From Dictyophora rubrovolvata (lineage: Eukaryota > Basidiomycota > Agaricomycetes > Phallales > Phallaceae): a stretch of DNA of 64,000 nucleotides. A program made the translations under genes and the position numbers. Position 1 is the stretch's first letter. The number at the start of each line of letters is the position of its first letter. The notes under the pieces were generated by a model. The model had not been told where the DNA came from and did not search any database. It saw only the letters and a program-made list of their open reading frames with translations. Positions 24,250 through 36,849 of the stretch are shown piece by piece. Where the stretch lies: contig CP114118.1 of the NCBI GenBank assembly GCA_029959195.1, positions 992,001 to 1,056,000 of the forward strand, in the 5' to 3' direction.

Positions 24250-27038
24250 TTAGGAAATGCTATTGCCATTCACTTCTTCTTCTCCTTCATATTCTTCTTC
24301 ATCAACTGTGGCTTCTTGGTACTATTGCAAGGTTCTTAAATTTGATATTTGAGAAAAATTACAATAAAACACACCTGTTGGTACTCGGCGCTATCAAAAA
24401 AAAAAAAAGAATTGAATTGACAACTGTTCGTCGAAATCAAAGATAATGAAACATACATTAAATCCGAGATGTTACTTTCAGCTAATAAATGCGTAAGAAA
24501 TCATAAACCCAGTAGACAAACAATGCATACGATACCTTCCGTAAATTCCATGTCGTCCATACCTTCACCCTGGTACCAATGGAGGAAAGCCCTGCGCTTG
24601 AACATGGCTTTGAATTGGGTCATATTACGGACGAACAATTCTTGAATGGCGGTCTTTGTGGTTTTCAATTTCTTTTGAGCCATAGTGAGGGATTGGAATT
24701 CGAAATAACTTACTGTATTTGCTAATCCGGTGGCAGACTGGATGCATCATCCATAAACACATATAACTTATAATTTGAAAAAGGAAGTCCTCACTTTTTT
24801 TTGACCAACTGACGGGACACTGCATAGGGATAAGGAAACATTACCCGGAATCCATCTAAAAAGTCGATGAGGCTTAGATTAAAAGTTCGGATATCCTGAA
24901 AGTTGAAACTTACTCCACAAACATATGTGAATTTTTGACTTGTAATTGCTGAATCGATTGCTATATTAAGGAAATTATTATGATAAAATTTTCGCAAGAT
25001 CTCATTGAACTGACTTCCGCCTATAACAATGAAACTCAATGAGCATACGCATTATGAGTGATGATGACTTACTTCTCTAGAAGAAATATTGCCACGAAAT
25101 ACCACAGTGGCAGCGAGATATTTTCCAAAACGGGGGTCAACTGCGACTAATGCATGTCTTTTATCGAACAGACTTGCACACACACACACAAAAGGTCAAG
25201 ATAAATTAAATCGAAAATTTGGAAAACTCACGCAGTAGTCAGCTCTGATACCGAATTCATTTGAAAAGATCTTGATGACTCAGTAAAGAAAGGGGCATAG
25301 GACGGTGCAAGAAAATGGAGCTTCAACAAAAAGGATGAATTAGAGTGCATGTTTAGAAAAAAAATCAAACAGTGACAACCATACCCGAGGGAAAGGAATT
25401 AGATTCATAGCAAATTTACGAAGGTTACTATGGCGTTCATGATTAACATCTAAAGGTTCTTTTCTCGAGGAAAAAAAGGGTTACCTATTCAGAAGTCCCG
25501 GGAATCGGAGAGAAGTGCTGAGACCACAAATAGTATGTGAAATCAACTAATGACAAGGAGTTAGTTATTAGTTAATTAATAAAGAAGAAAAAAATTCGGA
25601 ACCTTATTCAAATGACTAAATGATGGATTGGGTGTCTTGAGTGTTCGGACGCAGATATCGTACCTGAAAATCGGGTTCGAATAGAGGTAGTAAGTCATTC
25701 ATATCACAGACTTACAATGCTTCGTTATCCAAACAGACGGTCATGTCGCTATTGTCTACTAGTTGATGTAGAGAAAGCACCGAATTATAGGGCTATGGAA
25801 GAAAGGTTAAATTGGTTTGTTAGATAGAGATAGAGGCATACTTCGACGACAGTTTCCGACACCTGTTAAAAATTAAAGACAACGTCACGACAAAAATAGA
25901 TCAAGATACATACTTTTGGAGATGGTAGGACCGAAAAAGTTGCCAACATGCGGTCAGGGTATTCCTTTTTTGAGATGTTGATAAGATGGATTTTACATCA
26001 TTACAAGTGATTGGTGCTAGTGACTCACCTCGCGTATTTTGGAAAGGAGTAAAGAACCCAGACCAGCGCCGGTTCCGCCTCCGAGGGAATGCATCATTTG
26101 GAACCCTTGGAGGGCATTACACGATTCACTCTGGTGCCTCAAGACCTCCTGTTGGGTAATCAGTTATGTGAGTCGAGTCAGGTTGGTATTAGCATTTGAT
26201 TACCAGAATTTGATCGATCAACTCGGCACCTAAAACAAGGATTATTTAAATGTCCAAGTGTGGAGCTGAGCTACAATTGACTGACCCTCTGTATAATCTT
26301 TCAGGATGAAATGTTTGTCAGCTTGTGATTGAGAGCCCTATTGGAAGGCATATGCGTACATCCTTTGGCCCAGTTATTACCTGCGCCTATGAGTACTGTC
26401 AATACGGATTCTCGAGTGACTGCAAACGATGTTACTGACCTGAATCGGCTGTAATGATGGTGTCCGGACGATAGAGAGAACCCTGAGGCCCTGATTTTAT
26501 CTGGGGAAAATAATAAAGGCTGATGATTATGGGGTAGATATGACGAAGAGATATAGTACCCTGTTTAGCACCCCGGATTCAAGGTCGATTTGGACGCTTC
26601 TTGGGACATATTTTGATGCTTGTTCGGAGCCGCTCACTTCTGTGAAGTAAACACCAATCTGGCCGGGATTGTTTAGATAAGGCGACAGGAAATGAAATGA
26701 CAAAACTAACGCGATCCAACTGTTGAGTGTTGTCTCCTATATAAGCCTAATAGACAATTTGAGGTTGAGCTTTAGGGTTTGGGGGAAAATGTTGAAGTTG
26801 CTTACGCCGGTACGATCCAAGCCGTGCTCCGCAAGGACCATCTCCCAAAAGGCCTCGCCCACCTTGACTAAAATCAGTGATCGATGAACCGATCCAACAT
26901 CGAGAAACATTTCTAACTTGGTTGCCAGCCTGTATTAACCGCAAAAGAGTGTTCAACCCGTAAACACGAAGCTAAAAGGAGCAGCAGTGGCAAAACACAT
27001 ACCTGTCCGACTTGGATGCTGATGATTTCTTGAGCCAT
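24250..27038 (-). CDS. Divergent beta-tubulin paralog
   Basis: Tubulin-superfamily GTPase in about 20 small exons. It begins [12 protein letters not shown], then a 12-nt exon (26918-26929, AGNQ) and [19 protein letters not shown]. It has [11 protein letters not shown], the GTP loop [12 protein letters not shown] (usually GGGTGSGMGT), [38 protein letters not shown] (usually PRLHFFMVGFAP) and the beta-type end [35 protein letters not shown], followed by VNGNSIS. The length and motif order are beta-tubulin, yet many positions fixed in canonical beta-tubulin differ, including the MREI start. I infer an extra paralog besides the canonical gene. Basidiomycetes are known to carry divergent tubulins; its role is not visible. 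Confidence 0.85.
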
Positions 27039-27483
27039 CGTCTGAAGGCGCGTGTGAAGTGTAAGCACGAAACTGCGACTGTTTGAACTCTTGTTGGAGG
27101 CGGAGAGGGATGGATAAACAGTAATTAATAGGCGCTGTAGCGAGGATGAGGTATGGCTGCTGACCAATCATTCCGAGTACTAGTCCTCTGTGCAAGCAAA
27201 GAGTGTATTAATATTACTCCTCAATGAACCTCAACGAATAGTTTACTCTTACTCACCTAGCTCACTCACTCTCACTCCTGTGCGTGTTCACAGATTAAGC
27301 ATGCGCCAAGACATCGCGTGTCATGGAATCCTTCCGCATTAAGGTTCTCCTCCTCCTCTAAAACGGTGTTCCGTTAGCCTGTTTCTGCATCTGCCATTAT
27401 GTAATGTCTGCACTTTTAATGCCTTTCACCGAGTCTGCCTTATCTCTCTCTTCAAAAATCATTCCTTTATTCCCCCCCGCAAC
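27039..27483. promoter_or_regulatory. Divergent promoter between tubulin and ferric reductase 1
   Basis: 445 bases. Contains a CCAAT motif at about 27160 and a single GGATAAAC core near 27110, but no ATCWGATAA element, unlike the promoters of ferric reductases 2 and 3. A C/T-rich tract (about 27235-27290) lies before the ferric reductase start. Confidence 0.5.
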
Positions 27484-29908
27484 ATGTCGACAATCAATGT
27501 CAACGACAACGCCGCACTCAATACGAACAGCACATCTCAAATTCAGGATGCCATCAAAGAAATTTCCTTTCTCAAGGCAGTTTTCTATTCCATTACGCTG
27601 TGGATTTGTATCTGCACTCTTGTGGGCGTGCTTTTCATCGTTCATCTCATTAGCTCCCTCTTCTATTACGTTCGCATGAGAAGATTCTCAAACCAAACTC
27701 CTCGTCATAACACCTTTCATACTTTTGTCAATGTCTCTCGTATCGTTCTCTGTCGGCTCACTCTGTCTATTACTTCATACTACCAATGGAACATTGCCCA
27801 AGTCTCCGTCATCTCGGGATACCTCCTAGCACTTCTCGTCCTACAATTCATAGATTGTACGTTCATTATTGCTGGCTTCCACCGTCCAGAAACCAATATT
27901 TAAATAGGTTACAACCCGTTTACTGGAGTAACCCTTGACATCCACTACTGGTCAGTTCGTGCTGGCGTCATGGCCATGAATCAACTCTTCCTATTACAAG
28001 CCCTCGCGATGAAAAACAACGTCATCTTTTGTAAGCTAAGCTAAGCGTCTTATTTCAGTGTTCTTCAACGATAAATTAAATGTGATTTTTTTTGCAAGCC
28101 CTGATTGGCATTTCTTACGAAAAAGTTTGTCCACCCCTTCATGTGTTTTGGCCCTTTCATTTACTCACTTTTGGCTCCATTCAAAAGCTTCAGATATTTC
28201 ATCGAGTCCTCGGTCGAATAAGTGTAGCTTTCGTGTGGCTGCATTTTTGTAGTCATGCAAGTCCAAGCTCCAGTTCTCCTTTATTTGCTACTGCTGACCA
28301 TAAACCAATTAAAGATCGCATTGGGGTGAGCCACTCGTTTCATTGTATGCACTGATTTTTATTAGTCATATGCAATTAGCCTCAAGTCCTCTGGCTTGGC
28401 TTTGCAATGGCAGATCATGGGTATTTTAGCTGCTTCATCCTATACTGCCTTACTTCTATCGTCTATTCATACATTCCGCAAACGATATTACGAGGCATTC
28501 CTTGGACTACATATGACCTTGGCTGGGTGAGTATGGGTGGTTTGACTCCATTGAAATCGTATTTACATATATACATTCAGCGTAATCGTTATAGCAGTAT
28601 ACTTTCATGTCAACCATAGCACAAGGTATCTCATTTTTCTACTACACGCTGATGAGATTGCCTTTTTACACGATTTTAGTTTCAACGATGGTGCCATTCC
28701 ATTTTTCATCTTTTGGGCAACAGACCGGTCCATTCGTACTCTCCGTCCTCTTGTCATTCACATCCTATCACACTGTCACCGCCGCAGGGTAAACACCGAA
28801 AGAGATACAATCCAACTAATCTCGGACTCCGTCATGTTAATCACCTTGTACAGGAGTATGTCTTGGAAAGCCGGTCAACATGTATATTTGACCATACCTG
28901 CCCTCTCACTGCGCTCTCCCCTTGAGGCGCATCCTTTCTCAATCGCCACAATTCCGGACTCTTTTGATTCAGAATCGGCGATAAACAACGATCGAAAAAC
29001 ATTACGGTTTATTGTCCGCGTAAGAAATGGTTTTACGAGACGGTTAATGGATTCAGTCAAAATCGCAGGCGTGCGAGCAACGCCTATGCCTATGTCTTTC
29101 ACCCTTATTGATGGACCCTACGGCATTCCTCCCAAAGTGGAAGCTTTCAAAAACGTTATACTCGTAGCGGGTATTGTAAAAAAAATCGAAAAGTACTGTT
29201 TGCGTTTTCTGAATTTTTGATCAGGAGGGACTGGTATTTCCTTTACATTGCCACTTTTCCAGCGTATCGTCAAGTGAAATTATTTTCTGTTCCCAAATAA
29301 AATCAGCAGCGTTATGACCTAAATTCTCGCCAGGGATTCGTCTAAACGGAGAAGCTTGTGTCGTTATGTGTCATTTTGCTGGATTGTTTCTCATCTTGGT
29401 GCATAGATCTATTTTTTAAATTTACTCACATACCGAGCATTCGCCTTAATACTTTCTTTCATGGCAGAGGAACTGAGTTGGGTTTCTTCTCAGCTTCTAG
29501 AAGCTCTCAATGCGGCTCCACAGACACTTCAAATCGAGGTTCACTTGTTCGTTACACGTCCTTCCGAGAAGTCTCCTTATGGAAATTTGAACCACACTCC
29601 GAGTCGTCCGTTGTTGCCTCACGAATTCCTTACACACGAGTCTGTTACACTTGAATTGAGAAAACCGGATATCAAACATTCTCTTCGTCAAAAAGTTGAG
29701 GGTCGCGTCGGTTCCACAATTGTGGCTGGTAAGTTAAACATGTTCCGATTTTTTCTATACTTTTCTTTTGAATGCTGACTGAATATTAGTGTCTGGTCCC
29801 GCTTCGTTGGCGAATGATGTACGACGCGCCTTGCTACTTAAATTTCACTCAGAGTCCATCGGCAGTAAAGAAATTTATCTGCACGTTGAAACGTACCGCG
29901 TCGCGTAA
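27484..29908 (+). CDS. Ferric-reductase-like flavocytochrome 1 (FRE family)
   Basis: Multi-exon plasma-membrane metalloreductase expected to move electrons from NADPH through FAD and two hemes to extracellular Fe(III) or Cu(II). Membrane part: WICICTLVGVLFIVHLI, the GYNPFTGVTLD loop, then heme histidines in LQIFHRVLGRISVAFVWLH and LGLHMTLAGVIVIAVYFHVNH, each pair about 13 residues apart. Cytosolic part: MSWKAGQHVYLTIP and HPFSIATIP for FAD, RVRNGFTRRL, DGPYG, and GGTGISFTLPLFQRI for NADPH. The last exon ends ETYRVA with the stop directly in it. Convergent with ferric reductase 2 (209 bases apart). No iron-type GATA element is seen upstream. Confidence 0.85.
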
Positions 29909-30117
29909 CTGGTGGAGCTAAGTGAGTGTATCACATGCGCATACATACATTTATGATTGAAAAACCCGTTTATTGACAATCATACATATTTATTTAGATC
30001 ATTTGTGTTTCAAATAAACTATATCGATAAACCATATCATGAATTCATCCGAGGCTGAAGTTGCCCTCCCATAGACTTTCTTCTTTTTTCCGTCATAAAA
30101 TAATCGTGTTGTTACAG

Positions 30118-32764
30118 TTACTAAAAAAGGTTCGTGTATCAGATCTCGACATGTATACAAGTTTTTTTTTCAGTCAAACAATCAAATCAACTCTTACCGC
30201 TATTTCATACGGCTTCGTGTACAAATAGACTCCAGGCTGTCCCTTCAGCTTGGCTTCTGGAGTAATGACATTAAATCGAAGCGCCTTTCGCACGTCCTCG
30301 ACCATACTAGGCGGTCCCGCCACTGAATTAGTGCCCGAATCAACTTCAGCAACAAGCAACAGCAGAACCAGAAACTTCGAACACACACCATTTACTGAGA
30401 GATTAGTTTGAACCAGAGATAGTTTCTCCTCAAGCAGGTGTTTGATGTCCGGCCTTCCCGAAAGCATTGCAATTGTACCTTTTTCTATCGGAGTTGAGGT
30501 TTTCCCCCCTTCGGACGATGACGTCGCTGGTTTCGCTTCTTCTTCAATTTCACTGCTATCTTTTTCGTCTTTTGGTGTTCCGGTGGTGAGAGAAGGCAAC
30601 GAAGGCACAGACATGGCAGTTTGAGCTGTGTTATAGAGTTGGATCTTGATTTCTAGAGATGTTGGTGTGGTTTCGAGGATGTCTTGGAAGGAATCGAGGA
30701 TGTATGTTAATGTGTCTAATTCAGAGTCGTGTCAATACTGGTGAGTTAAGATGATATAGGCTGTTTTAACAGAAGACGCACTGATGTCTGGTGTTGATGT
30801 AACCCATACTAATAAAACGGAGGTACACACTGATCGTCTGTCTCGTACAGCCCTTTAAAGAAAGTTGTCATGAGAACCATCGTGGTTAATGAAAAGTTAT
30901 ATCACTGTACCGGACGGTTTCTCGTAACGCAGGCAATCCGAACGAAAGTCCAGAGCCACCTAATTAAAACAATGTGAGAAACACCGACAAGAGGAGAAGA
31001 AGAGGTAAGAGCATAAAGGACGGACCGGCGATTATCACGATATCAGAGAAAGAACTCAAATCTGGAGATGAGCCGTAAGGACCGTCTATAAACGCTCTGA
31101 ATCGGAATTCTTCATTTCGTTCCTGCGCTTCGGTGATTGAACGATACAAACGCCTCGTAAACCCATTTCTAACTCTAATAAGAAAAACAAGTTCACTGAG
31201 CGCGGTTTTTGTTTTTTCTTCCGGGAGGGTTACGATGGTGAAAGGGTGAGCTTCGAATGGGAGGATTGATACTTTGGAAAGGGTTATATATGCGCTTTGA
31301 CCGGCTTTCCAATTCATCTTTTGGTAAATGGTGAGTTTTATTAGGTCTGAGGAGATGATTTCAGCTTTGTTGAAGTTTGATGAGGAGCCTCGGCTGTTCC
31401 AGATAATTCGTATTGCGCGAAGCACTCTGTCGAATCCCCAAAAGAAAATTGCAGGCACCAAGTACGTCACGTTACTGTCAAGGGGAAAATCAGTATATGG
31501 TGACATGGAGATAATGAGACTCAGTTTTTAGACTTGCCCGCTTGATCCTTTGACGTGATAGTATGTGGCGATGAGAGCAACTCTGTGTATTAACAGCGTC
31601 GGCGGGTAAGTTAATTAGGCAGGCTCCGAATTTTGAAAGCAGAAAAGAACTCACAGGGACATGAAAAGATGGATTATGAATACGATGTTATAAAACCTCG
31701 CTCGTAAAGGTCTGATTAGGATAATAATGGATACTATCCACACGGCTACTGCAGCGTAACCTATTCGTAGCCATGCTGTTGACGCTTCATCAGGTGTTAC
31801 TCTATGGCGGGGGATTAGTTTTTTATCATGACTTCCCAGAGTTGTGAACACAGTTTACCCTAGATGTAACTAGTGGAAATAGTAGTCGAAAGTTGATCAG
31901 ACGCTTTAGCTGATTTATGTAAAGAAAGGCTTACCCTTCCGCCAGTATGCACTAAGAGAAGGATGAGAGAAACTCGGGCGATAGCTCGATGGAATATATG
32001 TAACTGTGGGGCATTTATAATGATGCAAAGGAAAAAGGAAAAAAAAAACCAGATTGAATGTACCTTTTCGAAACTGATTCCCGTGATGACTATGGAAACC
32101 ACGAGTTATTCCAGGAAAAATAATTGGGACAAGGTGAGGAGACGTACAAGATATCAAGTTACTCTTTCCAGAAAGAAGCACTAGAAGGGGCATGTGCGAT
32201 ATTGCGATATTACCTGCACGATTTGCATAAAACAGGGGGTCAAGTTTCAAGCCTGTATCCGAATTATAACCTGCAACAACGTCTTCAGCTTAATTTGATT
32301 GTAATGATGGAAAGGAAAAATGTACAGTTGATAAAAGTCCAGGTGAGAACCATAATTGTATACGCAACGACGATGAAGGTCTCTGCCCCGTTGATTCGAA
32401 GGGTGCTGCCTACAGGCACTGTGTAGCGATACAACAGTATCGATATAGTTTCACGAACAGCGGCCTCCAGTCTTCTCAGAATTCCCGTCTTCAAAGAAGA
32501 CGAACGGTGAACTTTTTCAGGATCATTTTCATCTCTTGTTTGTTTACGACTCGACGCTAGGGTTTTTTTTCGCTGTATTAGAAGGATCAAAATGTTCGTG
32601 AGATGAAGCAGAGACAAGAGTGCTAGAAAACTGGCTATGAGCCACCAAATTTGATTGGGATAGGCTATATTTCGTGCGAGACGTAAGGCTTTAGTAGGAC
32701 TGACGTTTGCCATTGTTGGGGGGAACTTCAGAAAATGAGGAAAGGGGGCTGATTTGGGAGACAT
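30118..32764 (-). CDS. Ferric-reductase-like flavocytochrome 2 (FRE family)
   Basis: Paralog of the neighbouring genes. Start at 32764, with a second in-frame ATG at 32713 that may be used. Segments in order: NIAYPNQIWWLIASFLALLS, TFIVVAYTIMVLTWTFINC, then GISFEKVQ-type loop spliced to LQIFHRAIARVSLILLLVH (heme), NKAEIISSDLIKLTIYQKMN, WKAGQSAYITL and HPFTIVTLP (FAD), LIRVRNGFTRRLY, DGPYGSSPDL, and a C-terminal NADPH part ending KPYEIA. Read without splicing the frame ends at 30174; with the GTAAGA donor after EIA spliced to an acceptor at 30121 the next codon is TAA (30118-30120), matching the RVA stop of paralog 1. Two palindromic ATCWGATAA sites lie upstream. Confidence 0.85.
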
Positions 32765-32821
32765 TAGGGGGTTTATTTATGTATGTATGACGGCCCCTCT
32801 GAACGACCATGACCTAAAATC

Positions 32822-32840
32822 TTATCAGATTATCAGATAA
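32822..32840. promoter_or_regulatory. Overlapping ATCWGATAA elements (iron-GATA type) upstream of ferric reductase 2
   Basis: TTATCAGAT at 32822-32830 is ATCTGATAA on the minus strand; TTATCAGATAA at 32830-32840 reads ATCAGATAA on both sides of a palindrome. These lie 58-76 bases upstream of the ATG at 32764. ATCWGATAA is the known extended site of fungal iron-sensing GATA repressors (SRE/SreA/Fep1 group). Binding here is inferred. Confidence 0.7.
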
Positions 32841-34383
32841 TATGAATGACAATGAGGGTTTGTAATGGCCCTTTTTTTTTGATCGCGAGGCCAAGACTTT
32901 TAGAAGCTAGAAGCGGTTGTTTGGATCCTAGCAACTGCGAGGGACGGTACTAGGGAGGGACCTACCCTGCTTGGACATGTGCATACGATATTACTTGTGA
33001 AATGGTTTCCAAAAGACGTCAGAATTCTCCTTTTTCTGTGTCCAAAGTCGATGTCAAATAAATTTTTTTGGGGGGGAGGGTGCGCGAAATAGACGCTTCG
33101 GCGTTATCAGATAAGATCACTAAGAAGATCACCCTGATGCTCATATTTTTATCCGCAAAGGCCACGTGCACATGTGACATGCGCAACCCATCGGCCCGAG
33201 ATCCAACCAGATCAATGACGTTGGTGTCTCGCACAATTTCCTTTTTTTTTAAAGTAAAAAATTATTTTTTCATTTGTCTTTTGGGTCGTTTTTCGGTTGC
33301 GAGTATATCCTTTCCCCAACGATTCTCTCCCGGGAGATTCTTCAAATCCGACTTTGATTCGATTGCCCGTTATATCAACAACCCTTTTGAAAGTATGTTT
33401 TTACTTCACTCTTCGAATATCCAACTTATATCAACGCAGACTTCCTCTTACAGACTTATTTGTGATTCGACGCGTCCTTCAGTCCCGTTGCCGCTAAGTT
33501 CGCCTGGTGACTCCACCATGTCGTGTGCTACCAAACTGTTCTCACCCCCGACAGTGCGTCTTTGTTGTTATATTAATTAAGTCTTTAGTTGATTGTGATG
33601 GGAATCCATCGTTTCCACAACTTTACAGCTCCCTCCGCACCGTACTACGACCTTACAAGCGCTATCGCGAATTCCTCTGATGATGTCGGCGCGTCGTCCA
33701 TTTTCGCCTCATCCGCGGTCGCAGGCGGTCTGTCCCTTGTATAACGTTGGACTTTAGGACTGATACTGATGCGTCCTTACGCTTCACAGGTTCTCCGCAC
33801 ATCGTTTCGTCAACGACATCACCACAACCATCGACGACCATCATCCATCGTCAAAACTTCATTTTTCCTCGAGTTGAGCGCGTTGGCAGTTCTCTTGAGT
33901 CATAAACAACTCAAATTTGACTTCGAAAACGTCCGTCACGTGTTGGAGCGTCAGTAGTTGCGTGATTGCTGATAACCCTCAACTCGCGTTCGTGTGGTCC
34001 ACTTCTACTCCTGAAACAGAGGTCAGTTTTCAGTGAGTTCCTCTTTTTTTATATTCCTTTGCTTATGATTAATAGGATTAAAACATTTATTAGTCTTCCT
34101 CCCTGTTTAACCATGCCGGTTTCTTTTTATTTTATCCGAAGCTGGCGTGCACCGTGTGTAATTAAAACAAAGTCTGAAACATTTCCGAGTCAGCGAAACT
34201 TATTTTCTTAAACTTTAGGCATCATGATCGTTTGGCGACTCAACCAGTGCTAATAACAAGTATACATACATTCTATCTAATGAAACTCATGTTGATAAAT
34301 TTCGAGTTTATATAAAAAATGAAGTCTAAATTTCTGGTGAGCTTTTAACTCTCATTTCAACTGACGCGACTCATATTGATCGT
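32841..34383. other. Promoter of ferric reductase 2 plus unresolved sequence
   Basis: About 1.5 kb between ferric reductase 2 (5' side) and ferric reductase 3 (3' side). Beyond the GATA elements it has CACGTG at 33163-33168. At 33240-33960 the plus strand shows several short frames separated by plausible GT..AG introns, including MSCATKLFSPPT at about 33518 followed after an intron by APSAPYYDLTSAIANSS. I do not recognise a family and cannot decide whether it is a small gene, a relic or chance. Confidence 0.4.
33104..33114. promoter_or_regulatory. Second palindromic ATCWGATAA element upstream of ferric reductase 2
   Basis: TTATCAGATAA, the same 11-base palindrome as at 32830, about 340 bases upstream of the ferric reductase 2 start. 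Confidence 0.68.
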
Positions 34384-36849
34384 TCACTAGAAAAAGCATC
34401 AGCCAAACCACGTTATCAACTCGAAAGAAAAAAAGAAAACATTCTTACGGCAATTTCGTACGGCTCAGTATGCAGGTATACCCTCGGATACCCTTTCAGT
34501 GTCGCCTTCGGAGTGATATGTTCGAACCGGAGGGCTCTGCGCACGTCTTCCACCAAACCTCCTGGACCGGCAACTAATAATACCCATCCATCGCGATTTG
34601 GTGAGTTTTTGTCTCTAGTCGTTAGTTTTCGCGACATACCATTCACTGACACTGCATTCTCTCCACAAGATATTTCCTCTTCAAAAAGCGATTGAATGTT
34701 TGGTCTTCCACGAGTGAACGTTATCTGGTCAACCTCCGACTCGATTGGACTGGACGCCTTTTCCGTATAAGGTGAATAGGGTATCTTCTGATCTTCTTCT
34801 TTTTCCTTGTCAGGTACTTCAGTTAGAGACGCGATAGAGGATGTTTCACGAGTGGCATGCAGGCGTATACGGATTCGCAATGAAGGCGGCGCCTGTTGTG
34901 TCACTTCATTCAAAGACTCGAGAACCCATCCATAGTTACCCTCGACATCTGTTGATGATATTCGTCAATCAATTAAGCCCGCGCGCCTTGCCGTCAGCGG
35001 AATATAATGCCTACTGAGCTCTGCGGTGGCTACCGCCCAAACTAATAAAACCGATGTGCATGACGATTGATTGTTTTTAACATTTCTAGGGGTATGATGG
35101 TAAGCACATGTAACATGCATTCCGTACATAACTCACCTCGCAATGTTGAGCAACAGAGGCAATCCAAAGGAAATGCCAGAACCACCTACCCATCAAGGTG
35201 AGCAGGAAAATCGTTCGAGAAAACGGAACGCAAGACAAACCGGTGATAATGATGACATCAGAGAATGCCGCCAAGTGAGACGGAGAGCCATATGGACCGT
35301 CGATAAATGCGTTGAGCTGGAGTTCGTTGTTCCGCTCTTGCGCGATTGAGATAGCCTGGTACAAACGTTTCGTAAAGCCGTTTCTGACTTTAACGAGGAA
35401 AACGAGCTCGCTTGGTACGTCTGTCTCGGTTGTTGGAATAGTAGCAATCGTGAATGGGTGACTTTCGAATGGTAACCATGATATAGTCGGAATGGTAATG
35501 TACGCGCTTTGTCCGGCCTTCCAAGACATCCGCTGATAAATGCTCAGTTTGATCATGTCGGAGGATATGACTTCGGCTTTGATTGGACTTGGATGGATAC
35601 CCCTGTTGTTCCAGATAATTCGCGCAAGCCGGAGAACTCTATCCAATCCCCAGAAAACGTAGGCGGGGATCAAGTAATTCTGATATCTGTGAGTTTTTTT
35701 TGTCATTTTCAAGAGTTATTTTCTAAAGAAAATGCGATTTACCCTCCTGCTCCCATGATATGATAGTATAGGCCTATGGTGATCATCCTGTCGGTGATTT
35801 GACACTTTATTCCGCTAATCGGTCGAGAGAAGACATACAATGAAAACACAATGTGCACGGATACAAATATGTTGTAGTATCGTGTGCGCAGGGGCTTGAC
35901 GAACATGACCGCTACGATTACCCATGCTGAGAAGGCTGCGATTCCCATTCGTAACCATGCGTTGGTAATAACGTCGCTGCCCGTCAGTCTAAGGGGGGGA
36001 AAGTGGTTAACATCTTTCAATCAAGTAAGCATTGAGCAGTGTGATATTACCCTAAGCTGATCTAAACGCAGGCAATTTTTTTCGTCGGAATTTTGTTTGG
36101 ATCAAAGAATTCGGGAGTACGTACTCTTCCACCTGCATGGATTAAAATAAGGACGATGGCGAACCTAGCCATGGCGCGGTGAAGTATATGCAGCTAAAAA
36201 AATATTATTCTCATTAATCATGAACAGCGTCAAATTAGAAAACCTTTTCGAAACTGATTCCAGTTATAACTTTGGTAGTGATGAGCTCGAATAATTTGCG
36301 AGAGATAAATGGTAAAACATACGAGAGAGGAGATTATTTTTGCCAGAAAGGAGAACAATCAAGGGTATGTGTGAGGCGGCGATGTTACCCGCTCGATCCG
36401 CATAATAATTTGGATCGATTTTCAAACCTGTATCGCTATCATAGGCTATTGCAGCGTGAGTTGCATTTGGGTATATTTAAAATGGTGAAAAACTGACAAT
36501 TTACAAAGGTCCAGGTGAGAACGATGGCGATATATCCGGCGACGACGCTGATTTCAGCCCAGTTGACTCGATTATTGTTGCCGAGAGGAACGGTGTAACG
36601 GTAGAGCAGAATGGACACAGTCTCTTGGACTGCAGAAGGTAGACGTCTCAGAGAAATTTTGTCTGTGTTAATATCAGTTGTCTGTTCGGGATCTGTCCTC
36701 GCTGATTTATGTTTGCGGGGGAACAGGAGAGTCGTGAAATGGTGTAGAGATACGAGGGCGATGAAGGACGCTAAAAACCACCAGACCTGGTTGGGGTATG
36801 AAGTATCCCGTGCGTTACTCGAAATACTATTGACGTCGTCGCTTGGCAT
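34384..36849 (-). CDS. Ferric-reductase-like flavocytochrome 3 (FRE family)
   Basis: Third paralog, same orientation and exon plan as copy 2. Start at 36849 (MPSDDVNSISSNARDTSYPN). It has QVWWFLASFIALVSLHHF, AEISVVAGYIAIVLTWTFVN, YNIFVSVHIVFSLY, KAEVISSDMIKLSIYQRMSW, WKAGQSAYITIP, HPFTIATIP, VKVRNGFTKRLY, DGPYGSPSHL and a C-terminus ending EPYEIA. As in copy 2, a GTAAGA donor follows EIA; splicing to CTAG at 34387-34390 gives TGA at once, so the terminal exon would hold only the stop codon. Unspliced, the frame adds RMFSFFLSS. Two ATCWGATAA palindromes are upstream, at 37399 and 37446. Confidence 0.85.

Noticed and set aside
25170-25192. (CA)n microsatellite as a regulatory element
   Set aside because: Short simple repeat within a tubulin intron; nothing suggests function.
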